Shown here: in pieces, positions 1 to 7,427 of the stretch
Position numbering within the stretch: position 1 is the first letter of the stretch
How the letters are laid out: every line of letters starts with the position of its first letter
Assembly: GCA_945911015.1 (NCBI GenBank)
Contig: CAMDZW010000004.1
Location: forward strand, 1-64,000
Reading direction: 5' to 3'
DNA: 64,000 bases
Source: an uncultured Propionibacteriaceae bacterium
Lineage (GTDB): Bacteria; Actinomycetota; Actinomycetes; Propionibacteriales; Propionibacteriaceae
Position numbers and translations under genes: made by a program
The notes under the pieces: generated by a model
What the model saw: the letters and a program-made list of their open reading frames with translations, nothing else
What the model was told of the DNA's origin: nothing
Database searches by the model: none

Positions 1-96
1 ACGAAAGGGCGACGATCCGACTCGCTGAGCCCTTCGCCGCCCTCACACCAGAACCGACATCAACTGATGTCAGGAGTTCTAGTACGTCTTCAATTG

Positions 97-169
97 TGGA
101 GCCTAGGGGACTCGAACCCCTAACCCTCTGCTTGCAAAGCAGATGCGCTACCAATTGCGCCAAGGCCCC
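97..169 (-). tRNA. tRNA-Ala (anticodon TGC)
   Basis: A 73-nt cloverleaf reads on the minus strand. The anticodon arm is TCTGC / TTTGCAA / GCAGA, which gives anticodon TGC. The T arm contains GGTTCGAGTCC. The acceptor stem pairs GGGGCCT with AGGCTCC and carries a G3:U70 wobble, the main identity element for alanyl-tRNA synthetase. The discriminator base is A and the 3' CCA is not encoded, so it must be added by the nucleotidyltransferase encoded further right in this window. Confidence 0.97.
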
Positions 170-224
170 GCGTCATGGACGTCAAGCGTCGTCCGACGAC
201 ACTGAAGGATACTTCAGGGATCAA

Positions 225-258
225 GATCCTGCCAACCGAGATGATCTCGGGCAGGATC
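225..258. terminator. Long hairpin between mazF relic and tRNA-Ala
   Basis: GATCCTGC + CAA bulge + CCGAGA pairs with TCTCGG + GCAGGATC around a TGA loop, giving a 14-bp stem with one bulge. It overlaps the stop codon of the decayed mazF reading frame and lies upstream of the tRNA, so it could end transcription of the minus-strand unit. There is no T-run, which is common for actinobacterial terminators. Confidence 0.5.
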
Positions 259-436
259 ACAGACTGAGCACCAGCCGCAGCGCGGCGTCGACGGCGCGAA
301 GTTCGTCGAAGGGCAGCTGGCCGACATGTTCACCGAGCCGATTTGGGTCGGCCGCGCTGGCCTGTTCGACCAAGACACGGGTGGCTGTTCCATTGATGTC
401 AAGACAGCGAGTTCGCCAAGCATGGACCAGCCAGCC
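257..436 (-). pseudogene. MazF/PemK toxin C-terminal relic
   Basis: The minus strand carries about 59 codons with no start codon. The peptide contains ATRVLVEQASAADPNRLGEH and then VGQLPFDELRAVDAALRLVL. This is the usual end of actinobacterial MazF toxins (Val-Leu-Val-Asp/Glu-Gln, Arg-Leu-Gly..Val-Gly-x-Leu, final Ala-Leu-Arg-x-Leu-Leu helix). The N-terminal half with the RNA-cleaving barrel is missing. Upstream the frame runs straight into the TGA stop of the EF-Tu-like lipoprotein gene, so the relic lies in the same frame immediately after that stop. No antitoxin gene is visible. The family assignment rests on motif memory only. Confidence 0.6.
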
Positions 437-835
437 TCAGGGCAGATGGACGACCCCAGTGCCGATCTGCTTGCCGCTCTCGTGGACGACGAAATCGGTC
501 GCGTCGGGCTCGATGGTGACGTCCTCGGTGCAGGTGATCTCAAGCTCGCCGGTCTCACCGGGGGCGAACTCGTCGGCCCCGGCCGGGACACCGAAGCTGC
601 ACACGATCAGTTCCTGCCCGGCGAACTCGACCTTGGGGCGGAACTTGTCCTTGAAGGGCGTACGCCGACCGCCGTCATCGCTGGCCTTCAAGCTGAGCGT
701 CACGGCAATCGCGTCCCCTGCCCCGTACGTGTGGGCCTGATCGCCATCGGACGGCGCCTCAGAATCGTTGACCGCTGCCGTACAGGCAGAGAGAAACAGG
801 ACTGCTGACACCAGCACGAGCGCGAGACGGCGCAT
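437..835 (-). CDS. Lipoprotein with an EF-Tu domain 3-like region
   Basis: The protein has 132 residues. ATG at 835 is chosen because GGAGG lies six bases upstream and a lipoprotein signal begins there (MRRLALVLVSAVLFLSAC, Cys18 as the lipid-anchored residue). After a short linker the mature part reads like the third beta-barrel domain of elongation factor Tu: ASDDGGRRTPF and FRP match the EF-Tu SKDEGGRHTPF and YRP, a PGE segment matches PGD, and the end FVVHESGKQIGTGVV matches FAIREGGRTVGAGVV. No GTPase domain is present, so it cannot be a translation factor. It is probably displayed outside the membrane; its role is unknown. Confidence 0.8.
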   Translation of the reverse strand: MRRLALVLVSAVLFLSACTAAVNDSEAPSDGDQAHTYGAGDAIAVTLSLKASDDGGRRTPFKDKFRPKVEFAGQELIVCSFGVPAGADEFAPGETGELEITCTEDVTIEPDATDFVVHESGKQIGTGVVHLP

Positions 836-993
836 TCCACACCTCCGGGAGTCGGCCTCCACTCCGGAGGCGCGACGAGCGTACCGACGAATGGGTTCAT
901 GCGTCGACTCCGTTCGCCGGACGCACACCTCAGTACCACCCGCACACGCCATCTGTAGGTGTAGTGGACTCAAACACCTCAGGTGTCTGCGAC

Positions 994-1035
994 CGGGGTG
1001 TCGGGGGCGTGGGGGTGGGGGCGGGGGGGTGGGGG
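994..1035 (+). other. G-rich tract, possible G-quadruplex
   Basis: Six runs of four to seven G occur within 42 bases on the plus strand, separated by one to four bases, directly after the stop codon of the sialidase-like gene (transcribed from the other strand, so its mRNA would carry the C-rich copy). The tract fits the usual G-quadruplex pattern. A short ACACCT/AGGTGT inverted repeat lies at about 974-986. Confidence 0.6.
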
Positions 1036-2211
1036 TCAGGGTTGGACTCTGGCGAGCCAGATCGAGTTGTCGCTGCCGAACTGTTCACAGATCGCGCAAC
1101 CGTGGTCAGTGGCCTCCCAGGAGGCAAGTGCTGCGGCCGGCGCATGATCCCTCAGCTTCGCCCGGGCGGCGTCGCGGGCGGGGCCGGAGTTCTGCATCCA
1201 CTCGCTCGCCATCACGTACGACTCCCCCTCCAGCCCAGCACTGGTCCCGAAGTTGCCGAGCCCGGCGCCGCGCTCCGGGATGACGATCTGCTCCGATTCC
1301 CTGTCCAGGCAGAGATTCTGGACGTCGAGTCGGGCCATCAACAGCGGTGCCCGGTTGCGGGAGACATGGTCGTTGTCCAGGCCTTCCCGGGTGTAGGTCA
1401 GCCACAGCTGCGAGCCGAAACGCAGCCAGTGCTGTTGGGTGTTGCAGCTGCCCAGCGGCCCGCCGTCGTCAAAGGTCCACGGGGTCGGTTCGGCGAAGTG
1501 GAGGCCGTCCTCACTGACTGCGAGGTGCCCGCCCTCGTCATTGCGCAAGGTGAGGAAGAACCGTTCCCCGTCGGTGGCCAGGCTCGGCTCGTACAGGCCA
1601 CGTCCGGCAGCAATGGTGTGCTGGCTGCCGCCCTCGACCACGGACAGCACCTCGCCGTCGAACCGACACCGCAGCACCGTGCTCGACAGGTGTCCGGTGC
1701 CGAAGTACACCGGCAGCAGGATGTCGCCGTCGGGCAGTTCCACCCACTGTGAGCAGCCAGCTCCCGACCGGCCCAGGTCCAGCTCGGCCGGCAGTTCCAG
1801 AACCTGTGCCGCTGCCCAGGAGTCGCTCTCGGGCAGATATCGGCTGTAGGCGGTCCACCGCATCCGGGTCCCGGAGACGTGACCGTTCTCGTACGCAACG
1901 GTGTGCCCGATCCCCAACAGGGTTTGGGATCCCTCGTGCCAGGTGGGCCAGAAGTCGCAGACCGCACGGTCCTCGTCGGGCCAGGTGAAGCCGACCTGTT
2001 CGACCGGTGCACTCCATGGCCCGTCCCAGGCCGGCGCCGACATCGAATGGATCGGACCGAACACGTCTGAGCCGGAGAGCGTGAGCTTCTGCAGTGTCGT
2101 GACGAAGCGGGGTCGGCCAGCATCCGCGCTGGGATGGATCCCGACCCGGGCGTGCACCCAGCAGGTCTGCCGGTCATAGCCTGAGCCCAGGACGGTGCGT
2201 TCGATCTCCAT
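1036..2211 (-). CDS. Sialidase/BNR-like six-bladed propeller protein
   Basis: The protein has 391 residues from ATG 2211; a longer frame exists up to 2274. The order of conserved stretches (RPRFVTTLQKL, a WPTWHEGSQTLLGIGHTV block, LPDGDILLPVYFG, SEDGLHF and RNDEGGHLAVS) suits a BNR/sialidase-type propeller of the exo-alpha-sialidase or glycan-recognising class. Only one Asp-box-like segment (SEDGLHF) is obvious. No signal peptide is seen, so it should act inside the cell, perhaps on imported sugars. The substrate cannot be told from the sequence. The flavin monooxygenase gene ends 169 bp upstream on the same strand, and a large inverted repeat lies between them. Confidence 0.65.
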   Translation of the reverse strand: MEIERTVLGSGYDRQTCWVHARVGIHPSADAGRPRFVTTLQKLTLSGSDVFGPIHSMSAPAWDGPWSAPVEQVGFTWPDEDRAVCDFWPTWHEGSQTLLGIGHTVAYENGHVSGTRMRWTAYSRYLPESDSWAAAQVLELPAELDLGRSGAGCSQWVELPDGDILLPVYFGTGHLSSTVLRCRFDGEVLSVVEGGSQHTIAAGRGLYEPSLATDGERFFLTLRNDEGGHLAVSEDGLHFAEPTPWTFDDGGPLGSCNTQQHWLRFGSQLWLTYTREGLDNDHVSRNRAPLLMARLDVQNLCLDRESEQIVIPERGAGLGNFGTSAGLEGESYVMASEWMQNSGPARDAARAKLRDHAPAAALASWEATDHGCAICEQFGSDNSIWLARVQP

Positions 2212-2267
2212 GACCACCCATCCTGCCGCACCAACCTCTGGCACCCACGGCCCCCATCGAGGTTTCC

Positions 2268-2312
2268 GACCCATCGGACGCGTTTGGAACGTTGCACGCC
2301 GTCCGATGGGTC
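2268..2312. repeat. 13-bp perfect inverted repeat between two minus-strand genes
   Basis: GACCCATCGGACG at 2268-2280 is repeated exactly in reverse complement at 2300-2312, with a 19-bp spacer. Outside the arms three further base pairs match after one mismatch. It lies after the flavin monooxygenase gene and 57 bp upstream of the sialidase-like start. It may be the terminator hairpin of the first gene (no T-run follows) or a widely spaced operator for the second. Confidence 0.7.
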
Positions 2313-2380
2313 AGAATCCTTGCAGGAGGGACTTACGGGAACCGCGAGCGCCAAACGGAGGGGCTCGGGGTGGCACGAGG

Positions 2381-3409
2381 TCAACCCAAGGAGCGACGGA
2401 CCCCGAGCGCGGCACGCCGACCGGCCCGGTTGGCGCCGATCGTGCTGGCGCTCGGGCCGTAGCCGACGAGCTGGATCCGGGGATCGGACACCACCGTGGT
2501 CTCGTCATCAGCCAGCTGGATGCCGCCGTGGGGACTACGCAGCTTCAGCGGCGCCAGATGCTCGATGGCCGGCCGGAACCCGGTCGCCCACAGGATCACA
2601 TCGACCGCTTCGAAACGGCCGGAGTGCCACCGCAGCCCATCTGGCTCGATCCGGGAGAACATCGGCAACCGCCGGTCATAGACGCCGAGCTGACGGGCTC
2701 GTTCCTCCTGCGGCCGCAGATGCAGTCCGGTCACGCTGACCACACTGCGCGGCGGCAACCCCTGCCGTACCCGCTCCGAGACCTGGGCGACTGCGGCGGC
2801 ACCGAGCTCGCGGGTGAAGGTCTCGGTGCGGAAGTCCGGTGGCGTACGAGTCACCCAGACCAGGTTCTCCGGGCCGGCCACATCGACCAGTTGGCCGAGG
2901 AACTGCACCGCCGAAGCTCCGCCGCCGACCACGGCGACCCGATGCCCGGCAAAGTACGACGGCCCCGGGAAGCCCGCGGTGTGGAGCTGCCGACCGGCGA
3001 AGGTCTCCATCCCCGGACAGTGCGGCACGAATGGGCGGGTCCAGGTGCCGGTGGCATTGACCAGGGTCCGGGTCTGCCAGTGCTGCGATCCGTCGGTCAC
3101 ATCGAAGCCGTCCTCGCTCGGACAGACCCGTCGCACGTCCACCGGCCGGATCACCTCAGAGGCCAGCGTCTGTTCGTACGCGGCAAAGTAGGCAGGGACT
3201 GCCACATTGGCCCGTACGGGATCAGGTGCCGAGGGCCGTGGCGCATTGGGCAGGTCCGCGACCCCGTGGACATCGGCCATCGTGAGTGCATCCCAGCGGT
3301 GCTGCCAGGCTCCACCGGGGCCGGGGTTGGCGTCGAGGACGACGTGGTCGATCCCCAGTCGCTGCAAGTGGTGCGCCGCGGACAGACCCGCCTGCCCCGC
3401 GCCGATCAC
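2381..3409 (-). CDS. Flavin-containing monooxygenase (NAD(P)/FAD-binding)
   Basis: The protein has 342 residues with a GTG start that places the first beta strand directly at the N terminus (VIGAGQAGLSAAHHLQRLG, the FAD-binding GxGxxG). A second dinucleotide fold appears as VAVVGGGASAVQFL near residue 160. FAGRQLHT matches the FxGxxxH monooxygenase fingerprint, and LWATGFRP near residue 280 is the usual ATG motif. The family oxygenates small organic substrates with NADPH; the substrate is unknown. It starts 14 bases after the stop of the proline-rich membrane protein on the same strand, so the two may be cotranscribed. An upstream CTG start is possible, since many relatives have a few more residues before the first strand. 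Confidence 0.85.
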   Translation of the reverse strand: MIGAGQAGLSAAHHLQRLGIDHVVLDANPGPGGAWQHRWDALTMADVHGVADLPNAPRPSAPDPVRANVAVPAYFAAYEQTLASEVIRPVDVRRVCPSEDGFDVTDGSQHWQTRTLVNATGTWTRPFVPHCPGMETFAGRQLHTAGFPGPSYFAGHRVAVVGGGASAVQFLGQLVDVAGPENLVWVTRTPPDFRTETFTRELGAAAVAQVSERVRQGLPPRSVVSVTGLHLRPQEERARQLGVYDRRLPMFSRIEPDGLRWHSGRFEAVDVILWATGFRPAIEHLAPLKLRSPHGGIQLADDETTVVSDPRIQLVGYGPSASTIGANRAGRRAALGVRRSLG

Positions 3410-3423
3410 CAGTGAGTCGTGGA

Positions 3424-4647
3424 TCAGGTCTCCCAGTGGACTTCGAGCTCTTCCTGAGTGAAGTCGAAGTAGATCGACAGCCGCAGCGGCACGTTCTTGT
3501 CATAGTGGTAGCTCTCGCCGCCCGCGGTGTAGTCGAAGCTCAACCGCAACCCATAGGCCGCCGGACCGGAGACCTTGGTCGGGTCGGTCAGCGGCATCAT
3601 CACCCAGGTGTCGGCCGGGTGCGGATCGGCCGACCAGCGGATCGTGTCGGAATTGACCGTGCCGTTGAGTTTCATCTGGAACGGGCAACCCTTGGGCTGA
3701 AGTTCCTTCTTCTTCATGCAGCTGTCCCACTTCGCGCGGATCGCGTCGCGGGCCGCCTGCTCGCCGTCGTCGGAGATGCTCAGGCTGAGCGGCATCACGT
3801 TCGCCGTCTCGTCGGGGCGGACGGTGACGGTCTCCTGACTCCACTCGAGATGCTTCGAGCCGGTGCCGACCTCGTACAGCCCGGGGAAGGCGACCGCCCC
3901 CTTCTTGACCTCGATGCCGTTGAGGAACAGACTCCCGTCCTCCGCCGACATCATCCCGACCGGGAAGGCAACATCGCGCAGCTTCCAGTCGCCACTGACC
4001 TTGGTGACGTTGATCGTGGCATAGGTCTGGCTGCCGTCGAGACGGTACGACACCCGTACGCTCCTGTCGGTGCGACCGTTGACCTGGACGTCGGTGATCG
4101 CGCCGAGCTCATTGGACGCCTTCAACACCTCATCAGTCAGCAGCGAGAGGTCGCTCGGCCGCTGCCGCGCCAAGGACAACGCCTTGTCGGCATCGCCAGC
4201 CTGCAGTGCGGCAAAGTAGTCCAGTACCGTCTGGTCGGGACGGTTGTTCTTGATCAGGAAGAACCCGCCGACACCACCGATCAGCAGCAGCGCCACGATC
4301 CCGCCGACGATGCCGAGGGCCAAACCGGTCGATGACTTCTTCTGCTGCGGCACACCGAAACCGCCGTACGGCGGCTGCTGCCCGTACCCGGGCGGGCCCT
4401 GGAAACCTTGTTGGTACGGCGACGGCTGCGGTTGCGGCTGTGGTGGCGGTGCTGCCTGACCGGCGTAGCCGCCGCCGTAGCCCTGGCCGAACTGGCCGCC
4501 ACCGTCGAAACCACCCGTCGGCGACTCGTAACCACCCGGCGCGCTCTCATATCCGCCGGAGCCCTGCGGGGTCAGTCCGTACGGGTCATTCCCCTGAGGG
4601 CCGTTCCCCTGGGGACCGTTGGGAGTGTATCCGCTCATGGCCGTCAT
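3424..4647 (-). CDS. Single-pass membrane protein, Gly/Pro/Gln/Tyr-rich tail
   Basis: The protein has 407 residues; a second ATG three codons later is equally possible. Residues 1-105 are a low-complexity tail of Gly, Pro, Gln and Tyr. One transmembrane helix follows (about 110-132, GLALGIVGGIVALLLIGG), then an extracellular part of about 270 residues. The start of that part (DYFAALQAGDADKALSL) resembles DUF4878/lumazine-like domains of actinobacterial exported proteins. The rest holds an extracellular beta-rich region with two Cys (CMKKKELQPKGC). The layout matches the membrane proteins at 41-43 kb, but the outer domains differ. No function is recognised. Confidence 0.75.
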   Translation of the reverse strand: MTAMSGYTPNGPQGNGPQGNDPYGLTPQGSGGYESAPGGYESPTGGFDGGGQFGQGYGGGYAGQAAPPPQPQPQPSPYQQGFQGPPGYGQQPPYGGFGVPQQKKSSTGLALGIVGGIVALLLIGGVGGFFLIKNNRPDQTVLDYFAALQAGDADKALSLARQRPSDLSLLTDEVLKASNELGAITDVQVNGRTDRSVRVSYRLDGSQTYATINVTKVSGDWKLRDVAFPVGMMSAEDGSLFLNGIEVKKGAVAFPGLYEVGTGSKHLEWSQETVTVRPDETANVMPLSLSISDDGEQAARDAIRAKWDSCMKKKELQPKGCPFQMKLNGTVNSDTIRWSADPHPADTWVMMPLTDPTKVSGPAAYGLRLSFDYTAGGESYHYDKNVPLRLSIYFDFTQEELEVHWET

Positions 4648-4681
4648 GGTAGAACGCGCACCGGGCCAGTACCGATCACAG

Positions 4682-6277
4682 TCAGTTCTGCGACTGCCAC
4701 CACTGCCGCAGCGCCTCGGTTGCCTCCTCGCGGCTCATCGGGCCGCGGTCCATGCGCAGTTCGAGCAGATGCTTGTAGGCCCGGCCCACATCGGGCCCGG
4801 GTCCGATGCCCAGGATCGCCATGATCTCTGTGCCGTCCAGGTCGGGCCGGATCGCGGCCAACTCCTCGGCCTGAGCCAGCTCGGCGATCCGCGACTCGAG
4901 ATCGTCATAGGCCCGGCGAAGCCGTCGCGCCTTGCGCTGGTTGCGTGTGGTGCAGTCGGCCCGGGTGAGGATGTGCAGCCGCTCCAGCTCGTCCCCGGCA
5001 TCGCGGACATAGCGCCGCACAGCCGAATCGGTCCAGGCCTGCGGGCCGTCCGGCTGCGCCTCCCGCGTCCGATCGACCGACGGCGCATCGGCATAGCCAT
5101 GGAATCGGAGGTGCAGCTCGACCAGCCGTGACACTGAGACGGCGACGTCCTTGGAGTACCGCAGGGCATGGAGCCGCTTGCCCGCCATCTTGGCCCCGAC
5201 CACATCGTGGTGATGGAACGACACCTTCCCACCAGCCTCGAACTTGCGGGTTCGAGGCTTGCCGATGTCGTGCAGCAGGGCAGCCATCCGCAGCACCAGA
5301 TCCGGCTCGTGGCCACGGGCGGCCTCGAGCTCAATGGCCTGCTCCAGGACGGTCAGGCTGTGTTCATAGACATCCTTGTGCCGGTGATGCTCGTCCCGCT
5401 CGAGTTGCATCGCGGGCAGTTCAGGCAGCACATGGGCCGCGATCCCGGTGTCGACGAGCAACCCGAGGCCGACCCGCGGTCCCCGCTGGCGGGGGCCGGA
5501 TTCGGCGTCGAGCGGACTCAGCAGCAGCTTGGACAACTCGTCGCGGACACGTTCGGCGGAGATGATCTGGATCCGATCGGCCATCGCGGTCATCGCCGCC
5601 ACGACCTCGTCAGCCGCCTCGAAACCCAGCTGGGAGGCGAACCGGGCCGCCCGCATCATCCGCAGCGGGTCATCGGAGAAGGACTGTTGCGGGGTCGCCG
5701 GTGTCATCAGCCGTCCCGCAGCAAGATCGGACAGCCCCCCGTACGGGTCGACGAAGGTCCGGTCCGGTAGCGAGATCGCCATCGCGTTGACGGTGAAGTC
5801 GCGGCGCCCCAGATCCCCCTCGAGGGTGTCACCGAAGGCCACCTGAGGTTTGCGCGAATCGGGGTCGTACTCGTCGCTGCGGAAGGTGGTGACCTCGATC
5901 AGCCAGTCCGCCCCGGTGTCGTCGACGTACCGGCAGCCGATCGTGCCGAAGTCGCGGCCGATGTCCCACACCCCACTGCCCGGGCCGCCGTCGCGAACAA
6001 ATCGGCTCAACCGGGCATGGATGTCATCGGGTCGGGCATCGGTGGTGAAATCGAGGTCGTTGCCCAGCCGTCCCAGCAGTGCATCGCGCACCGATCCCCC
6101 GACCAGGTGCAGTTGATGCCTACCGGCGACGAATCCCTCAGCCAACCGGTCCGCAACAGGCGCCACGCGCAACATCTGCGACAACGCATTGGTCTGCGCG
6201 TTGGAGAGCTGCGTGCCTGGGGTGGCGCCACCTACGGCAGGGTCTACGGCAGGGGACTGTTCTGGGGTGTCCGACAC
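4682..6277 (-). CDS. cca: CCA tRNA nucleotidyltransferase
   Basis: The enzyme adds or repairs the 3' CCA end of tRNAs. The GTG at 6277 gives 531 residues; an ATG at 6364 would overlap the LacI gene. The polymerase core is clear: HLVGGSVRDALLGR, DLDF (metal-binding DxD), and RRDFTVNAMA, followed by the RNA-binding helical part. A C-terminal HD domain with LLHDIGKP suggests phosphohydrolase activity, as in many bacterial homologues. The tRNA-Ala at the left edge lacks an encoded CCA, so this activity is needed. In mycobacteria the gene (pcnA) stands next to a Nudix gene and the DUF6049-murJ-sigM block. Here the Nudix gene is absent, and a LacI regulator and sugar-binding protein take that place. 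Confidence 0.96.
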   Translation of the reverse strand: MSDTPEQSPAVDPAVGGATPGTQLSNAQTNALSQMLRVAPVADRLAEGFVAGRHQLHLVGGSVRDALLGRLGNDLDFTTDARPDDIHARLSRFVRDGGPGSGVWDIGRDFGTIGCRYVDDTGADWLIEVTTFRSDEYDPDSRKPQVAFGDTLEGDLGRRDFTVNAMAISLPDRTFVDPYGGLSDLAAGRLMTPATPQQSFSDDPLRMMRAARFASQLGFEAADEVVAAMTAMADRIQIISAERVRDELSKLLLSPLDAESGPRQRGPRVGLGLLVDTGIAAHVLPELPAMQLERDEHHRHKDVYEHSLTVLEQAIELEAARGHEPDLVLRMAALLHDIGKPRTRKFEAGGKVSFHHHDVVGAKMAGKRLHALRYSKDVAVSVSRLVELHLRFHGYADAPSVDRTREAQPDGPQAWTDSAVRRYVRDAGDELERLHILTRADCTTRNQRKARRLRRAYDDLESRIAELAQAEELAAIRPDLDGTEIMAILGIGPGPDVGRAYKHLLELRMDRGPMSREEATEALRQWWQSQN

Positions 6278-6317
6278 AGCGAGCGAGTCTATCGGCTCGG
6301 TCTCGGGCTGCCCGGAG

Positions 6318-7346
6318 TCAGCTCGGTCGCGCCGTCGACTCGCGTGGCACCAGTCGGTAGACATCGGCGGTCGGTGTGGGTGGAGCCGGCCGGGACTCGA
6401 TGCTGGCGATGAGCAGCTCCATCACATGACGCCCGCGTGCCTCCCGATCAACAGCCACCGTGGACAGCGCCGGGATCGCGAAACGTCCCGCCGCCTGGTC
6501 GTCCCAGCCGAAGACGCTCAATCGACCCGGCACCGACCAGCCACGGTCGACCGCGGCCCGGATCGCGCCGAATGCTGCGGTGTCATTGGCCGTGATCACG
6601 GCCGTCACCGCCGAGTCGGACGGGAGATCGGCGACGGCATCATGGCCGGCCTCAGCGCTCCAGGAGTGACCGACCACACCATGGGAGGTCAACCCGAGCC
6701 GCTGGATCGCGTCCTCGTAGGCCACGATCCTGTTCCGGGCAGAGGCAAAGCCCGGATCCCCGGCGACGTGGAGGAAGTGCTGGTGGCCCAGATCGGCGAG
6801 ATACCGTACGACCTCGCCGAGGGTCGCTCCGTCAGCAAAGACCCCGATGTTGCGCCCGCCGTCATCGAGATCCTCGGTCACCACCACCCTCGGATCGGCC
6901 CGGACCTGGGCAGATCCGACCGGAGCCAGCGACAGCACTCCATCGACCTGCCCATCGCTGAGCAGGTCGGCGATCCGGCTCGCCCGCGCCTGTGAGTCCC
7001 CGACGATGATGACGACCTCGCTGCGATATCCGGCCTCGTGGGCAACGCCACAGGCTGCGGCGAGCTCCCGGAGATAGAGGTCGCCGCGGGGCGTGCCGGA
7101 GATGACGACCGCCAGGGTCTCGGTCCGTCGGGTCCGCATCGATCGCGCCTTCAAGTCCGGCCGGTAGTCGAGCTCGGCGATCGCCTTCTCGATGGCGGCG
7201 CTGGTCTCGGGCCGGAGCCCACCGGCGTTGCGCAGGAACCGCGACACCGTCTGGTGGGAGACAGCGGCTGCGGCGGCCACATCCCGGATCGTGGGTCGCT
7301 TCGTACGGCTGACGGCGACCCCCTTGCGCTCTGAGTGATCGTTCAC
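6318..7346 (-). CDS. LacI-family transcriptional regulator
   Basis: The protein has 342 residues from GTG 7346, preferred over GTG 7361 because AGGAG lies five bases before it. The N terminus has the LacI helix-turn-helix and hinge (TIRDVAAAAAVSHQTVSRFL, then DYRPDLKARSMRTRRT), followed by a periplasmic-binding-protein-like sensor domain. The effector is probably a sugar. The divergent neighbour is an LplA-like solute-binding lipoprotein. Two identical sites in inverted orientation lie between them, one covering this gene's start codon, so autorepression and control of the uptake gene are likely. It ends 41 bases before the CCA enzyme gene, so the two may be cotranscribed. Confidence 0.93.
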   Translation of the reverse strand: MNDHSERKGVAVSRTKRPTIRDVAAAAAVSHQTVSRFLRNAGGLRPETSAAIEKAIAELDYRPDLKARSMRTRRTETLAVVISGTPRGDLYLRELAAACGVAHEAGYRSEVVIIVGDSQARASRIADLLSDGQVDGVLSLAPVGSAQVRADPRVVVTEDLDDGGRNIGVFADGATLGEVVRYLADLGHQHFLHVAGDPGFASARNRIVAYEDAIQRLGLTSHGVVGHSWSAEAGHDAVADLPSDSAVTAVITANDTAAFGAIRAAVDRGWSVPGRLSVFGWDDQAAGRFAIPALSTVAVDREARGRHVMELLIASIESRPAPPTPTADVYRLVPRESTARPS

Positions 7347-7347
7347 A
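7334..7347. promoter_or_regulatory. LacI operator 1
   Basis: AGTGATCGTTCACA is the exact reverse complement of the second site at 7368. It fits the partly palindromic TGTGAACG-type operators of actinobacterial LacI repressors. It overlaps the GTG start of the LacI gene, a position suited to autorepression. Confidence 0.8.
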
Positions 7348-7367
7348 TACGCTCCTGTCACCCATGG

Positions 7368-7381
7368 TGTGAACGATCACT
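7368..7381. promoter_or_regulatory. LacI operator 2
   Basis: TGTGAACGATCACT lies 34 bp from operator 1 and 46 bp before the start of the solute-binding protein gene. The pair can be bound by one tetramer or two dimers and would control both divergent genes. Confidence 0.8.
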
Positions 7382-7427
7382 CTATGGGGGGTCCCGAAGT
7401 CGTCGCAAGATCATGAAGGAGTGGCAG

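Noticed and set aside
1..96. Left edge sequence
   Set aside because: No gene, hairpin or promoter of note was found in the first 96 bases.
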